Below are positions 46,561 to 61,100 of a DNA stretch of 64,000 nt, one piece after another (positions within the stretch are counted from its first letter, which is position 1; every line of letters begins with the position of its first letter). The stretch is taken from positions 231,810 through 295,809 of the forward strand of contig ARRA01000001.1 in NCBI GenBank assembly GCA_000384935.1. The letters are read 5' to 3'. The stretch comes from a gamma proteobacterium SCGC AAA076-P13. GTDB taxonomy: Bacteria > Pseudomonadota > Gammaproteobacteria > Magnimaribacterales > D2472. The position numbers and the translations under genes are program-made. The notes below the pieces were generated by a model, which saw only the letters and a program-made list of their open reading frames with translations, ran no database searches and was not told the DNA's origin.

Positions 46561-46964
46561 AAAAGGCTTGGCGTTTTATCAAGTAAAATAACTGCTATTA
46601 AATCCAATCCTTTATAAAGAAGGTTATCTGACTTGGAGATACCCTCCCACTCACTATATTTCACCATGACATTTGAGCCATTTGGTAATTCTTCAAATAA
46701 TTCTAAAGGTTTTTTATTTGCATCAAACAGCAAAGGTTTTTCTAAAACATCATCCATGTGTTTTACCTTTCTTCTGAAAAGAGCAGACAAACCAAAATCC
46801 TTATTATTAAGAACTTCCATATTCATTTCATGCCCAGATTTTTTAAATCTCTGTTGTTCTATTTCTGATGGAACTAACCTAAGAGACCATTGAGGATTAG
46901 ATGTAATGTCTGGATGATATAAAAAGCACCAAAAAGCCTTACCCTCTATTACCTTGCCTTCCAT
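46557..46964 (-). CDS. Possible phage T7 gp2.5-like ssDNA-binding protein
   Basis: 135 residues, tentatively assigned. The pattern resembles T7-type ssDNA-binding (gp2.5-like) proteins: an opening strand GKAFWCFLYHP, NPQWSLRLVPS, a long basic mid-loop region, a stretch KKPLELFEELPNGSNVMVKYSEW (about 84-106) that recalls the gp2.5 segment before the glycine-serine-lysine strand, and a closing LYKGLDLIAVILL. It lacks the acidic C-terminal tail typical of SSBs, ending in DKTPSLF. No phage genes adjoin it; it sits 12 bases after sucD. Could equally be an unrelated OB-fold protein. The T4-type ligase at 3288-4583 is the other phage-like gene here. Confidence 0.42.
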   Translation of the reverse strand: MEGKVIEGKAFWCFLYHPDITSNPQWSLRLVPSEIEQQRFKKSGHEMNMEVLNNKDFGLSALFRRKVKHMDDVLEKPLLFDANKKPLELFEELPNGSNVMVKYSEWEGISKSDNLLYKGLDLIAVILLDKTPSLF

Positions 46965-46976
46965 TACTAATACGAT

Positions 46977-47845
46977 TTATTTACTGAGAACCTCGGCTAC
47001 CTTAGCACCAATCTCCACTAGATTTTCAGCAATATGAACACCACACTCTTTTAGCTTAGATATTTTATCAGCAGCAGTACCTTTTCCACCGGCAATAATT
47101 GCTCCTGCGTGGCCCATCCTTTTTCCGGCTGGAGCAGTCTGACCTGCTATATAGGAAATTACAGGCTTAGAAACATTGTTTTTGATGTATTCTGCTGCAT
47201 CCTCTTCAGCAGTTCCACCAATCTCTCCAACCATTACTATGGCTTCCGTTTGATCGTCTTCTTCAAATAATTTTAAGATATCAATAAATGAAGAGCCTGG
47301 GATAGGATCTCCACCAATTCCAACACAGCTACTTTGACCTAACCCTAAATCGGTAGTTTGTTTAACAGCCTCATAAGTTAAAGTTCCGGACCTTGAGATA
47401 ATCCCAACAGACCCTGGCATGTGAATACTTGCAGGCATAATACCTAACTTGGCTTCACCGGGGGTAATTACACCCGGGCAATTTGGACCAATAAGCGTAA
47501 TTCCAAGCTCATCAACCCTTTTTTTAACGTCTAACATATCTAAAGTAGGAACTCCCTCAGTTATGCATATGATTAACTCTATTCCAGACTCGGCAGCTTC
47601 CAAGATAGAGTCTTTGCAAAAAGGTGCTGGGACAAAGATTAAGGATGCATTTGGATTGACTGCTTTCTTGGCTTCTTCCATTGTGTCAAAAACTGGTTGT
47701 CCTAAATGGGTTTGCCCGCCTTTGCCTGGAGTAATTCCTCCAACAATATTGGTTCCATATTCAATAGCCTGCTCTGCATGAAGGGTTGCCTGCGAACCAG
47801 TGAAGCCCTGAACAATAACTCTCGTGTCTTTATTAACTAAAATAC

Positions 47846-47849
<4 letters not shown>
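46977..47849 (-). CDS. sucD: Succinyl-CoA ligase alpha subunit SucD
   Basis: 290 residues, same as E. coli (289). CoA-binding domain with [33 protein letters not shown], and the phosphohistidine loop [14 protein letters not shown]. With SucC it converts succinyl-CoA to succinate with ATP or GTP formation. Overlaps the sucC stop (47846-47849) as expected. Confidence 0.98.
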
Positions 47850-51644
<3,795 letters not shown>

Positions 51645-51652
51645 AATTTTAC

Positions 51653-54457
51653 CTATTTTAATGCCTCTTCAACGAGATTACTCTGCTGTTTTAAATGTAA
51701 CTTCATCATACCTACTGCTGGTGCTGCTGCTGCAGGCCTGCTAACTAAAGTTATCTCTCTTTTAATATCAAACCTATCTAATACTCTTTGAATTCTATGT
51801 CTGTGACTAAACCATGCACCTTGATTTGCAGGCTCTTCTTGACACCAAATAACATCTTTTAGATTTTCATAATTTGATAATATTTCTTGAAGGTCATCAT
51901 ATGGAAATGGATACAATTGTTCAATCCTAACTAGGGCAATATTACCTTTATTTTCATTATCTCTTTTTTCTTTGAGGTCATAAAAAACTTTCCCTGAACA
52001 AAGAACTGCCTTAGTAACTGCTGATTTATTTTTTACATCGTCGTCGATAACGCATTTAAATGACCCATCGGTTAACTCATCGATAGTAGAAACTGCACTT
52101 GGGTTTCTTAATAAGCTTTTTGGCGAAATCACAACTAGAGGTGTTCTCATTTTTCTTATAGCCTGTCTTCTTAACAAATGATAGATTTGCGATGGGGAAC
52201 TAGGGACGCATACCTGAATATTTTCTGATGCACATAACTGGAGAAATCGTTCGATTCTAGCACTGCTATGCTCTGGACCTTGACCTTCGTAGCCATGAGG
52301 TAATAGCATGACCAGTCCTGATAACCTTTCCCATTTATGTTGAGCTGAGACTATAAATTGATCAATTACAACCTGAGCACCATTAACAAAATCACCAAAT
52401 TGAGCTTCCCAAATTGTTAGTCCTGTTGGCCAAGTTGCTGAGTAACCATATTCAAAAGCAAGCACAGCCTCTTCTGATAATAGAGAATCATAAATATCAA
52501 ATCTTGTATTATGATTATTAGCAATTGTGGATAAGGGTATGTGCCCTTTGCCATTATCTGCATCAAATACACATGCATGCCTATGAGAAAAAGTACCTCT
52601 TCTGACATCTTGACCTGTTATTCTAATTGGGAACTTCTCTGACAAAAGTGTTGCGTATGCCATTGTTTCTGCAAAACCCCAGTTAATTTCTAACCCTCCA
52701 CCGCTCATTTTTCTTCTGTCATCAAATATTTTTGATGCTTGCTTTCCTATCTTAAAAGAGGAAGGCACATCACAAATTTCAGATCCAAGCTTTTTGAAAT
52801 GGTTTTTATCAAATGATGTATCTACTTTTGGCCACCACAAAACATCTAAATACTCATTCCAGTCAAACCAAAGAGAGTCATTGGGTTTTAAAGAAAGATT
52901 TTTTGCAACAATTTCACCATCTTCAAGCGAGTCTCTGTATGTTGATTTGATTAATGATGCTTCTTGTTTTGTCAGATGTGATTCTGCTATTAACTGATCT
53001 TGATATTGATTTAAAACAGAAGGATGCTTAGCTATTGTTTTATACATTAGCGGCTGAGTTGCAGAAGGATCATCTGCTTCATTATGACCTCTCCTTCTGT
53101 AGCAAAATAAATCAATAACAATGTCTTTATTGAATTGATTTCTATATTTGGTAGCGATCTTGACTGCATTCACTACCATTTCGGGATCATCACCATTTAC
53201 ATGGATTACTGGAGCCTGAATCATCTTGGCTACATCAGTGGAATAGTCTGTTGATCTTGCATCATTTTTATTACTAGTTGTGAAACCAATTTGATTGTTA
53301 ACTATAATATGAATTGTACCGCCTACATAAAACCCTCTGGTTTGAGACATTTGTAGTGACTCCATAACAACACCTTGACCTGAAAAAGATGCATCTCCAT
53401 GAAGAAGTATAGGGACTACCTTTTTTCTCTCGATATCAGCGAGCCTATCCTGCCTAGCTCTTACAGAGCCAAGCACAACTGGGTCTACAATTTCTAAATG
53501 AGACGGATTATTATTTAAAGAAACATGCACTTCCCCGCCTGGAGTATTTAAATTAGATGAAAAACCTAAATGATATTTAACATCTCCGGTATTTGCTCCT
53601 TCTAATTCACCAGCCTCATCGAATGCTGAGAATAAATCTGCAGGGATTTTACCTAAAACATTAACTAGAAGATTTAGCCTTCCTCTGTGAGCCATTCCGA
53701 AACATATCTGATTAGCTCCTAGCTTTCCACAATTTTGAATTGCAGCATCTATTAAAGGAACCAAAGATTCACACCCATCTATACCAAAACGTTTCATGCC
53801 TGGATATTTTGCAGCTAGATATTTTGCAAGACCTTCTGCAGAATTTAATCTCTCATATATGTGTAATTTCTCTTCCTTAGTAAATGAATATTGCTCTAAT
53901 TTTGACTCGAATTTTTTTTGAAACCATCTTCTTTCATCAGAGTCCATAATGTAGTTATATTCGATGCCAATAGTGCCGCAATATATACTTCTTAGACTTG
54001 AGACTATATCTCTTAATTTAGATTTTTTTGATCCAGTTATAAAAGTATCTGTATAAAACTCAACATCAAGGTCGTCTGTAGACAAGCCATGGAATTCTAT
54101 ATCTAAATCTTCTATAGACTTCCTGTCCATCATACCCAAAGGATCTAATTTTGCTTCCTGGTGTCCTCTATTTCTGTATGCTTGTATTAGTCGAATAACT
54201 TTTCCCTGCCTTTCATCAACCTCCTCATTAAGCAAAGATGAGTTTCTTGGCAGATTTCGAAATTCACTGATGATTGTTTGATGTGAAACTTCTTTTAAAT
54301 TACTTGAATCAGAAGGGAGACTATTAAAGAAGTCCTGCCACTCATTTGATAAGTTTTCAGGGTCGGTTAGATATATCTCATAAAGAGATTCAAGATAATT
54401 AGCATGGCCTGCTGATATGTGAGAACTTTTCCAAAGCTCTTCCATTGATTGGTTCAT
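51653..54457 (-). CDS. sucA: 2-oxoglutarate dehydrogenase E1 SucA
   Basis: 934 residues, full length (E. coli 933). Thiamine-diphosphate domain features [29 protein letters not shown] and NNQIGFTTS, and the transketolase-like C-terminal half with [23 protein letters not shown]. It decarboxylates 2-oxoglutarate and passes succinyl to SucB. Genes sucA, sucB and lpd are contiguous with gaps under 20 bases. Confidence 0.98.
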   Translation of the reverse strand: MNQSMEELWKSSHISAGHANYLESLYEIYLTDPENLSNEWQDFFNSLPSDSSNLKEVSHQTIISEFRNLPRNSSLLNEEVDERQGKVIRLIQAYRNRGHQEAKLDPLGMMDRKSIEDLDIEFHGLSTDDLDVEFYTDTFITGSKKSKLRDIVSSLRSIYCGTIGIEYNYIMDSDERRWFQKKFESKLEQYSFTKEEKLHIYERLNSAEGLAKYLAAKYPGMKRFGIDGCESLVPLIDAAIQNCGKLGANQICFGMAHRGRLNLLVNVLGKIPADLFSAFDEAGELEGANTGDVKYHLGFSSNLNTPGGEVHVSLNNNPSHLEIVDPVVLGSVRARQDRLADIERKKVVPILLHGDASFSGQGVVMESLQMSQTRGFYVGGTIHIIVNNQIGFTTSNKNDARSTDYSTDVAKMIQAPVIHVNGDDPEMVVNAVKIATKYRNQFNKDIVIDLFCYRRRGHNEADDPSATQPLMYKTIAKHPSVLNQYQDQLIAESHLTKQEASLIKSTYRDSLEDGEIVAKNLSLKPNDSLWFDWNEYLDVLWWPKVDTSFDKNHFKKLGSEICDVPSSFKIGKQASKIFDDRRKMSGGGLEINWGFAETMAYATLLSEKFPIRITGQDVRRGTFSHRHACVFDADNGKGHIPLSTIANNHNTRFDIYDSLLSEEAVLAFEYGYSATWPTGLTIWEAQFGDFVNGAQVVIDQFIVSAQHKWERLSGLVMLLPHGYEGQGPEHSSARIERFLQLCASENIQVCVPSSPSQIYHLLRRQAIRKMRTPLVVISPKSLLRNPSAVSTIDELTDGSFKCVIDDDVKNKSAVTKAVLCSGKVFYDLKEKRDNENKGNIALVRIEQLYPFPYDDLQEILSNYENLKDVIWCQEEPANQGAWFSHRHRIQRVLDRFDIKREITLVSRPAAAAPAVGMMKLHLKQQSNLVEEALK

Positions 54458-54473
54458 TGTCTAAAAAATTTTT

Positions 54474-55217
54474 CTAATTAGTTCCATCAGATGTAATTAT
54501 ATTCTTCTTAGACTTTAAAAGCATTGATTTTATCTCACCAATTGCTTTATTTGGGTTTAAACCCTTAGGACAAACACTTACACAATTCATGATTCCGTGA
54601 CACCTGTAAACACTAAATGGATCTGATAATGCATCCAGCCTTTCAACGGTTTCAAGATCTCTTGAATCAGCTATAAACCTATATGCCTGAAGAAGAGCAG
54701 CTGGCCCTACAAATTTATCAGGGTTCCACCAAAATGATGGGCAACTTGTAGAGCAACAAGCGCAAAGAATGCATTCATATAAGCCATCTAACTTATCTCT
54801 ATCCTCAGGAGACTGTAATCTTTCTTGTTCAGGAGCTGTGGTATTATTTTGTAAAAAAGGCTTTATCTTTTCATATTGAGCATAAAATTCCGTCATATCT
54901 ACAACAAGATCTCGAATAACAGGAAGACCTGGAAGAGGCCTTAATTCAATTTTATTCTTTTTCATAACAGATGAAATAGGCGTTATACATGCCAAGCCAT
55001 TCTTACCATTTATATTCATTCCATCAGAACCACAAACACCTTCTCTACAAGACCTTCTATAAGAGATTGACTCATCTTCTTCTTTTAACAAATGAAGTAA
55101 GTCGAGAACCATGATGTCTCTTGCAGGTTTTTCTATCTTATATTTTTTCATATACGGAAATTCATCCTGCTCAGGATTGTATCTGTACATACTTACTTCT
55201 AGTTGATTGGTTAACAT
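54474..55217 (-). CDS. sdhB: Succinate dehydrogenase iron-sulfur subunit SdhB
   Basis: 247 residues. [2Fe-2S] cluster cysteines in SCREGVCGSDGMNINGKNG, then [4Fe-4S] ligands in CILCACCSTSCPSFWW and [3Fe-4S] ligands in CHGIMNCVSVCPKGLNP. It carries electrons from SdhA to quinone at the SdhCD membrane anchor. Sits one base from sdhA and precedes sucA. Confidence 0.98.
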   Translation of the reverse strand: MLTNQLEVSMYRYNPEQDEFPYMKKYKIEKPARDIMVLDLLHLLKEEDESISYRRSCREGVCGSDGMNINGKNGLACITPISSVMKKNKIELRPLPGLPVIRDLVVDMTEFYAQYEKIKPFLQNNTTAPEQERLQSPEDRDKLDGLYECILCACCSTSCPSFWWNPDKFVGPAALLQAYRFIADSRDLETVERLDALSDPFSVYRCHGIMNCVSVCPKGLNPNKAIGEIKSMLLKSKKNIITSDGTN

Positions 55218-57004
55218 TAATAAGTTCTCACTATTGGTGGAAATGCATCTACTTTTGTTGGCGCAAAGTTGACTTCTCTTTTTGAAACTTTTTTGTTAAT
55301 TGGGTCGTAGAATGAATGACATAACCAATTTTGATCATCTCTGTCAGGGAAATCATCTCTAGCATGAGCTCCCCTGCTTTCATTTCTTTCAAAAGCTGAT
55401 ATAGCAGTAGCCTCAGCAACCTCAAATAAATTTTGTAGTTCAATTGCTTCGACTCTGCTTGTATTAAAAGCAGAACTTTTATCTTTAAGATGTAAATTAT
55501 CAACCTTATGTCTTATTTCTGCTAATTCATTTAAGCCTTTTTCCATAAAGTCGCCTCTTCTGAAGACTCCAAAATAATTTTGCATGCATTCTTGTAACTC
55601 TCTTTTTACTGAAGCAGTCTCATATCCACTCGTGGACTCATTTAATTTATTTAGGCGTTCTAATGAGGCATCTATGTCACCCTTAGAAGATGACTCTACT
55701 CCACCACCAGATTTCAGTTCTTCTTGAATATGCATTCCAGTAGCTCTTCCAAAAACCACTAAATCAAGTAAAGAGTTACCACCAAGTCTATTTGCACCAT
55801 GAACAGAAACACAGGCCGCCTCGCCAGCAGCAAACAAGCCAGAAATAATTGAATCATTACCGTTAGTTCTTCTAAAAGCTTGGCCATTAACATTCGTTGG
55901 AGTTCCTCCCATCATATAATGACAAGTTGGAACGACTGGAATTGGTTCATATATTGGATCTACGTGGGCAAAGGTTCTTGAAAGCTCACATATTCCAGGT
56001 AATTTTGAATTAAGAACATCTGCGCCTAGGTGATCTAATTTCAGAAATATATGATCTGCATTTTCACCACAACCCCTTCCTTCTAAAATCTCAAGCACCA
56101 TAGATCTTGCAACTACATCTCTTCCAGCTAGGTCCTTAACGTTAGGAGCATACCTTTCCATAAATCTCTCGCCATCTTTGTTTATAAGATAGCCGCCTTC
56201 ACCTCTACAGCCTTCTGTTACTAGTGAGCCCGCTCCATAAATTCCTGTTGGGTGAAACTGCCACATTTCCATATCTTGTGCTGGAAAACCAGCCCTAAGA
56301 GCCATTGCCAATCCATCACCTGTGTTGATTAATGCATTTGTGGTAGAAGCATAAATTCTTCCTGCGCCACCAGTGGCCATTACAGTGGCCTGTGCTTTTA
56401 GGTAAGCAACCTCTCCAGATTCAATAGAAAAGGCTATAACACCTGTTACCTCTTCCTTACTGTTTTTAACTATATCTACAGCGAACCACTCATTCAGGAA
56501 GTTTGTTCCTTCCTTAACATTATTTTGATAAAGGGTATGAAGAAGAGCATGGCCAGTTCTATCTGCCGCAGCACACGTTCTTGCTGCTTGACCACCCTTA
56601 CCAAAATCTTTAGATTGTCCACCAAATGGTCTTTGATAAATTCTTCCGTTTTCAAATCTTGAAAATGGGAGTCCCATATGCTCTAACTCAAATACTGCCT
56701 TAGGGCCTTCCGAACATAAATATTCAATTGCATCTTGGTCGCCTATAAAATCAGCACCCTTAACAGTATCATACATATGCCACCTCCAATCATCGTCTGG
56801 ATCAGCACTTGCAATGGCACATGTAATTCCGCCTTGCGCAGAAACAGTATGAGATCTTGTTGGGAAAACCTTTGAAACGACAGCAGTTTTAAGTCCAGAT
56901 TTAGCTAATTCTAGTGACGCTCTCATCCCAGAGCCGCCACCACCAACAATAAGAGCATCAAATTCTATTGTTTTTATATTGTCAGTTAAAATACTGTTAC
57001 TCAT
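55217..57004 (-). CDS. sdhA: Succinate dehydrogenase flavoprotein SdhA
   Basis: 595 residues. FAD motif [15 protein letters not shown], covalent FAD histidine in [11 protein letters not shown], and the catalytic [21 protein letters not shown] with [18 protein letters not shown]. It oxidises succinate to fumarate in complex II. Length and order sdhCDAB are canonical. Confidence 0.98.
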   Translation of the reverse strand: MSNSILTDNIKTIEFDALIVGGGGSGMRASLELAKSGLKTAVVSKVFPTRSHTVSAQGGITCAIASADPDDDWRWHMYDTVKGADFIGDQDAIEYLCSEGPKAVFELEHMGLPFSRFENGRIYQRPFGGQSKDFGKGGQAARTCAAADRTGHALLHTLYQNNVKEGTNFLNEWFAVDIVKNSKEEVTGVIAFSIESGEVAYLKAQATVMATGGAGRIYASTTNALINTGDGLAMALRAGFPAQDMEMWQFHPTGIYGAGSLVTEGCRGEGGYLINKDGERFMERYAPNVKDLAGRDVVARSMVLEILEGRGCGENADHIFLKLDHLGADVLNSKLPGICELSRTFAHVDPIYEPIPVVPTCHYMMGGTPTNVNGQAFRRTNGNDSIISGLFAAGEAACVSVHGANRLGGNSLLDLVVFGRATGMHIQEELKSGGGVESSSKGDIDASLERLNKLNESTSGYETASVKRELQECMQNYFGVFRRGDFMEKGLNELAEIRHKVDNLHLKDKSSAFNTSRVEAIELQNLFEVAEATAISAFERNESRGAHARDDFPDRDDQNWLCHSFYDPINKKVSKREVNFAPTKVDAFPPIVRTY

Positions 57005-57049
57005 TTAAGACCTTTATTATTAAATTTTATAATTAGTTATATGAATCAT

Positions 57050-57409
57050 TTATATCTTCCATATTATATATAAGATTGATGCCAAATAAAGCAATCCACA
57101 TAAGATAAATACAAGTTGATAAAGAAATTGAATTGATTCTGCTTTTTTAGAAAGAGCAGGACTTAGGAAACCAAGTGTTCTTTTTGTTAGATAATCTGTT
57201 CCAACTGTCCATAGTCCAATAAATGCATGAGATATTATAAGAATTGAAATTAATGAAGTAATTGCTTTCATTTCAATTGATGCAATAAAAGAAACCCAGT
57301 CATAATATGAACCTGAAGCTCCAACCAAATAAAAAACAATATATAAAAAATATGCGAGTATGGCTAAAGAGCTATATCTTTGTACAAACCAAATAATTGA
57401 GCCTTTCAT
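57050..57409 (-). CDS. sdhD: Succinate dehydrogenase anchor SdhD
   Basis: 119 residues from ATG 57409. A longer frame starts at 57457, but the chosen ATG overlaps the sdhC stop as ATGA and gives a normal SdhD length; the extra 16 residues read as out-of-frame sdhC. Three membrane helices. The haem ligand histidine is in ISHAFIGLWTVGTDYL, which also contains the quinone-site aspartate-tyrosine pair. Divergent, assigned largely by position and this motif. Confidence 0.88.
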   Translation of the reverse strand: MKGSIIWFVQRYSSLAILAYFLYIVFYLVGASGSYYDWVSFIASIEMKAITSLISILIISHAFIGLWTVGTDYLTKRTLGFLSPALSKKAESIQFLYQLVFILCGLLYLASILYIIWKI

Positions 57410-57789
57410 AAATAAATATGTCCAAAAAATCCAATAGTCGATACAAGCCATAGGCAAAGAACAAAAATTGAAGAGTAATAAGAGCCTTTAAGTGATTCGC
57501 CTAAGTGGAAGAAATCCATAAAAAGATGCCTAACGCCTGTAAGAATGTGATACCAGAAAACAGAAAAGCTAAAGAAAACAAAAACTGTAAAGAAAGTTAA
57601 AGACTGTAATGATTCATACATTAATTCATAGGATCCTTTATTTAATGTTGATATAAATAAAAGGTATACGAAAAGAGGTAAGGAGATAAAAAAAATATAC
57701 ATACCAGAAAGTCTATGGGTAATAGAAGAGAAGGCTGACATTGGTAGCTTTATTTTTCTTAGGTCAATGTATACAGGTCTTTGATTCAT
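57406..57789 (-). CDS. sdhC: Succinate dehydrogenase cytochrome b556 subunit SdhC
   Basis: 127 residues with three membrane helices. Opening RPVYIDLRKIKLPMSAFSSITHRLSG is the SdhC signature (PxSPH-like loop and the Ser/Arg quinone-site helix), and the haem histidine follows in TGVRHLFMDF. First gene of the sdh-suc run, so the promoter just upstream probably drives sdhCDAB and perhaps sucAB-lpd-sucCD. Confidence 0.92.
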   Translation of the reverse strand: MNQRPVYIDLRKIKLPMSAFSSITHRLSGMYIFFISLPLFVYLLFISTLNKGSYELMYESLQSLTFFTVFVFFSFSVFWYHILTGVRHLFMDFFHLGESLKGSYYSSIFVLCLWLVSTIGFFGHIYL

Positions 57790-57831
57790 AATGAAAAGCT
57801 ATAATGATTTAATTTTTAAAGTGTAACCAAG

Positions 57832-57837
57832 ATTATA
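57832..57837 (-). promoter_or_regulatory. Likely -10 box of the sdh-suc operon
   Basis: TATAAT on the minus strand, 43 bases before the sdhC ATG, preceded by TG. A TTGATA lies upstream but with a 21-base spacer, so the -35 is uncertain. Confidence 0.45.
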
Positions 57838-57874
57838 CAGGAGAATTCTTTCACAGATTATCAAAAAAATTATA

Positions 57875-59260
57875 TTACTTTTTATTTTTTTTAATATGTT
57901 TAATTAATCTCTGTCTCTTTTTTACTTGTCTATCAGTTAGTTTATTTACTTTTGATTCGTATGGGTTTTCTGATTTTCTAAAAATCAATCTTAATTGAAT
58001 ACTTTTAAGCTCAAGAGTGGATCTAAAAGAATTTTCAAGATATTTTTTATAGTTTGATGGAATTTTTTTGTCTTGATTTGAATGAATAACAAGAGTTGTT
58101 GGATTTATGCCTGCAAAATGAACATGCTTAAGTTTTAAAAGTCTTCCATTTACAGATGGAGGTGCGCTTTGCTCAATAAATTTATTCATCATTTGGTTTA
58201 ATGATGAGGTCGTATGTTTTTGCTGTGCCTTATCTATAAGGCCATTAGCCACCCTAAATAGCCTCTTGAAGCCAAGGCCTTTGATGCCTGATATTTCTAA
58301 TTTTATAAAGTCATTAACAAAATTTGATTGAGCCCTTTTAGTCTCATAAATCTCATCCTTTTGTTTTTTTGTAAGTAAATCAATTTTATTAAATGCTATC
58401 AGGACTGGCTTACCCATCTCACATATCATATTAATAATTTTGAGGTCTTGATCAACAATGCCCTCTTGCGCATCACATATGAAAATAACAACGTCGCATT
58501 CCTCTACTGAGTGCATTGCTCTAACATAAGAAAAATATTCAATTTTATGACTGTTTCTATAGCCTTTTCTGATACCTGCTGTGTCAATAAAAATAAAATC
58601 TTGGTCATCGACTGTGAAAGGAATACTTATAGCGTCTATTGTTGTTCCTGCTATCTCAGAAACTATTAACCTATCTTCTTTTATAAACTTATTTATAAAT
58701 GTAGACTTTCCTGCATTAGGCCTACCTAGAACAGCTATTTTTTTTCCTTCTGGTGATTCATATTTTTCTTTTGGAAGTGAATCTTTTATATATGTACGAA
58801 GGTCAATTATATTTCTTGAGTGCTCTGCACTAATCTCAAAGAACTCATTAATGCCCTTCTTATTTAAATCAACTTTAAGAAGAGAGTCTGAATTTTTATC
58901 GATTTTATTAAGAACAGTAATAAAATTTTTATTAAGCTTTCTTAATCTTGTAAGAATATCTAGATCTTCTTTATTTAAGTTTTCAGAACCATCGAGAAGA
59001 AAGATAATAAGGCTTGACTCCTCTGCAGCAATCCAGGCTTGCTCAGCTATGTCTTCTTTAAGAATAGACTCGTCCTGAGCTATTCCTCCAGTATCAATAA
59101 TTAATGTTTTTTGATCGCCAAATGTTATGTAGCCATAGTTCCTATCTTTGGTTAACCCAGAGTAATTTGAAACTATAGCTTTGCGTGACTTAGTTAGTTT
59201 ATTAAATAAGGTTGATTTGCCAACATTTGGTCGACCTATAATTGCAATTGAAGTAAACAT
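57875..59260 (-). CDS. der: Ribosome-biogenesis GTPase Der (EngA)
   Basis: 461 residues with two tandem G domains: G1 motif GRPNVGKSTLFN at the N-terminus and GRPNAGKSTFIN near residue 180, each with its G3 (DTGGI, DTAGIRKG) and G4 (NKID, NKIDLL) motifs, then the KH-like C-terminal domain with SAPPSVNGRLLKLKHVHFAG and a lysine-rich tail. Needed for 50S assembly. It ends the rodZ-ispG-hisS-yfgM-bamB-der run. Confidence 0.97.
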   Translation of the reverse strand: MFTSIAIIGRPNVGKSTLFNKLTKSRKAIVSNYSGLTKDRNYGYITFGDQKTLIIDTGGIAQDESILKEDIAEQAWIAAEESSLIIFLLDGSENLNKEDLDILTRLRKLNKNFITVLNKIDKNSDSLLKVDLNKKGINEFFEISAEHSRNIIDLRTYIKDSLPKEKYESPEGKKIAVLGRPNAGKSTFINKFIKEDRLIVSEIAGTTIDAISIPFTVDDQDFIFIDTAGIRKGYRNSHKIEYFSYVRAMHSVEECDVVIFICDAQEGIVDQDLKIINMICEMGKPVLIAFNKIDLLTKKQKDEIYETKRAQSNFVNDFIKLEISGIKGLGFKRLFRVANGLIDKAQQKHTTSSLNQMMNKFIEQSAPPSVNGRLLKLKHVHFAGINPTTLVIHSNQDKKIPSNYKKYLENSFRSTLELKSIQLRLIFRKSENPYESKVNKLTDRQVKKRQRLIKHIKKNKK

Positions 59261-59275
59261 GTATAAATTTCATAT

Positions 59276-60454
59276 TTATATACTTATCGAATATAAACTG
59301 AATCCTTGGTCTATTGCATAAAAATTATTACTTCTGCTTATTAAGCTCATTATGGGTTTTTTAGAAATTTTCTTTCTACTTATCGTCTTGCCACTCAAAG
59401 GATCGATTATGTGAAGATATCCTTCAAGATCTCCAACTATCAAATATCCATTAAAGCTAACAGGATTAGAGAGTAGCCTATTGGAGTACTCATCTGTGCT
59501 CCATGATTCCTCAAAGCTTTTCATTGAAAATGACTTTATAAGAGAATTAGACTCAACAACACCCATTATACCTCTCAATACAACGGGTGAATAAAAGGAT
59601 GATACTTCTGATGTCCATACAGATCTTTTTTGAGCAATATCAAAAATATTAAGATTCCCTTGGTAATTAGTAGCAAAAACAAGACCTGAGTCTATTACAG
59701 GGCTTGAGTCAGCATCGATTATATTTTCAAGCTCAGAGGCTCCGCTAACATAGGAGATTGCTCCATCCCAGACAGGAAAACCTGAGTCAATTTGAAAAAC
59801 ACCCAGCCTACCATTATCAAAAGTTGCATAGATTTGATTCTCAAAAATAACAGGACTACTACTTCCTCTTATTGTTAATGTTGGAAGTTTAGATCTATAT
59901 GACCATTTAATTTCACCATCATTTTTATCAAGTGCCATTAAATCACCCGATCCAGTTTTAACTATAATAAATTTTGCATCGATTGCTGCAGGGGCTAAAA
60001 CTTCTCCCTTTACATTAGTCGTCCATATTTTCGATCCGTCTTTTTGATCAAAGGCGATTACATTACCATCAACATCCGAAGCAACTAAAACACCAAAGCC
60101 AGCGGCAGTTCCAGATGAAAGGAAATTAGTTTCAATTTCCCAGTTTATATTTCCAGATTTTATATCTATAGATTTAATGCTTCCAGTATTGTCTGAGGCA
60201 AATAAACTATCTCCACTGAATGCTGGTATAAAGTTTCCAAGAGTATTTTCACCATTAAACTTCATACTCCAGTCAACTGAAGTATTTAGCTTGTTAGTAA
60301 CTGAAACCAGTGGTCTTGGCTCATCCAAATCTATATCACCATTTCCCCAAAACTTTAAGGACTCCATGGAAGAGCATGATGAAAGAAGAATTACAGACAA
60401 TATTGAAATATACTGTTTTTGATTTTTAAAAAAGTATTTTTTTAAGTAGTTCAT
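59276..60454 (-). CDS. bamB: Outer-membrane assembly lipoprotein BamB
   Basis: 392 residues. Lipoprotein signal with lipobox LLSSC (Cys27), then an eight-bladed PQQ-type beta-propeller visible as repeats such as GNINWEIE, DGSKIWTTN, DGEIKWSYRS, FPVWDGAIS and KRSVWTSE. BamB assists BamA in inserting outer-membrane beta-barrels, which here include the two TonB receptors. Overlaps the yfgM-like stop by four bases. Confidence 0.95.
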   Translation of the reverse strand: MNYLKKYFFKNQKQYISILSVILLSSCSSMESLKFWGNGDIDLDEPRPLVSVTNKLNTSVDWSMKFNGENTLGNFIPAFSGDSLFASDNTGSIKSIDIKSGNINWEIETNFLSSGTAAGFGVLVASDVDGNVIAFDQKDGSKIWTTNVKGEVLAPAAIDAKFIIVKTGSGDLMALDKNDGEIKWSYRSKLPTLTIRGSSSPVIFENQIYATFDNGRLGVFQIDSGFPVWDGAISYVSGASELENIIDADSSPVIDSGLVFATNYQGNLNIFDIAQKRSVWTSEVSSFYSPVVLRGIMGVVESNSLIKSFSMKSFEESWSTDEYSNRLLSNPVSFNGYLIVGDLEGYLHIIDPLSGKTISRKKISKKPIMSLISRSNNFYAIDQGFSLYSISI

Positions 60455-61086
60455 TTTAGATTTGCTATTTTTATTGCAACAATAGATTTTGATGTTTCGT
60501 CACTATACAACTCTTCAGCTTTTACGTATTGATCTTTGGCAAGCAAACTTTGGTCTTTTTTTGCAAGTATGTCCCCAGTAAGCTCATGAATAAATGCATT
60601 AGATGTAGATGAAGAATATTTCTCCAATAACGAAAGTGCTTTATCAAGCTCATTTTCAGAAGCTAATAATCTTGCAGAATTTACTCTAGCAAGCTTGTTA
60701 TAAATTTTATTTCCTCCGTAACCATCAGTAAGTTCAACAAGTAAAGTAAATTTATCTAAAGCTTCTATTGTCTTTCCCTCTGAAGCTTCTTTAGTAGCTG
60801 TATCAAGCAAGGCAATTTTTGCATAGCCTGTCTTGCTGAAGCTGGTCATTAGGTTATCAAAAGACTTTTCTGCGTTAGCTACATCACCCTCTGATAAAAA
60901 ATCTGACCATTCGTTAAAAACTATTGCAGCTTTTTCATCATTAATTTTTGAAATAGTTTTAAGTGAAAAACTTATACCAAATGCAACAATAAAGGCCATA
61001 ACACTAGCAATTAGTATTGTTCTATATTTGTTAAAAAAGGTCTGCATTGCTGAAAACCTATTATCGTTATCGTATATTTCGTTCAT
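60451..61086 (-). CDS. YfgM-like ancillary SecYEG translocon subunit
   Basis: 211 residues. Cytoplasmic N-terminus, one membrane helix (about 20-42, TILIASVMAFIVAFGISFSL), then a periplasmic TPR-like helical domain (FNEWSDFLSEGDVANAEKSF, YAKIALLDTATKEASEGK, LARVNSARLLASENELDKALSLLE). Matches YfgM in topology and in its exact slot between hisS and bamB. YfgM links the Sec translocon with periplasmic chaperones. Confidence 0.87.
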   Translation of the reverse strand: MNEIYDNDNRFSAMQTFFNKYRTILIASVMAFIVAFGISFSLKTISKINDEKAAIVFNEWSDFLSEGDVANAEKSFDNLMTSFSKTGYAKIALLDTATKEASEGKTIEALDKFTLLVELTDGYGGNKIYNKLARVNSARLLASENELDKALSLLEKYSSSTSNAFIHELTGDILAKKDQSLLAKDQYVKAEELYSDETSKSIVAIKIANLK

Positions 61087-61100
61087 AATTCTTCCTGAAA

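Noticed and set aside
57410-57457. Extended sdhD N-terminus
   Set aside because: It overlaps the sdhC membrane-helix codons; the ATGA start at 57409 fits the family length.
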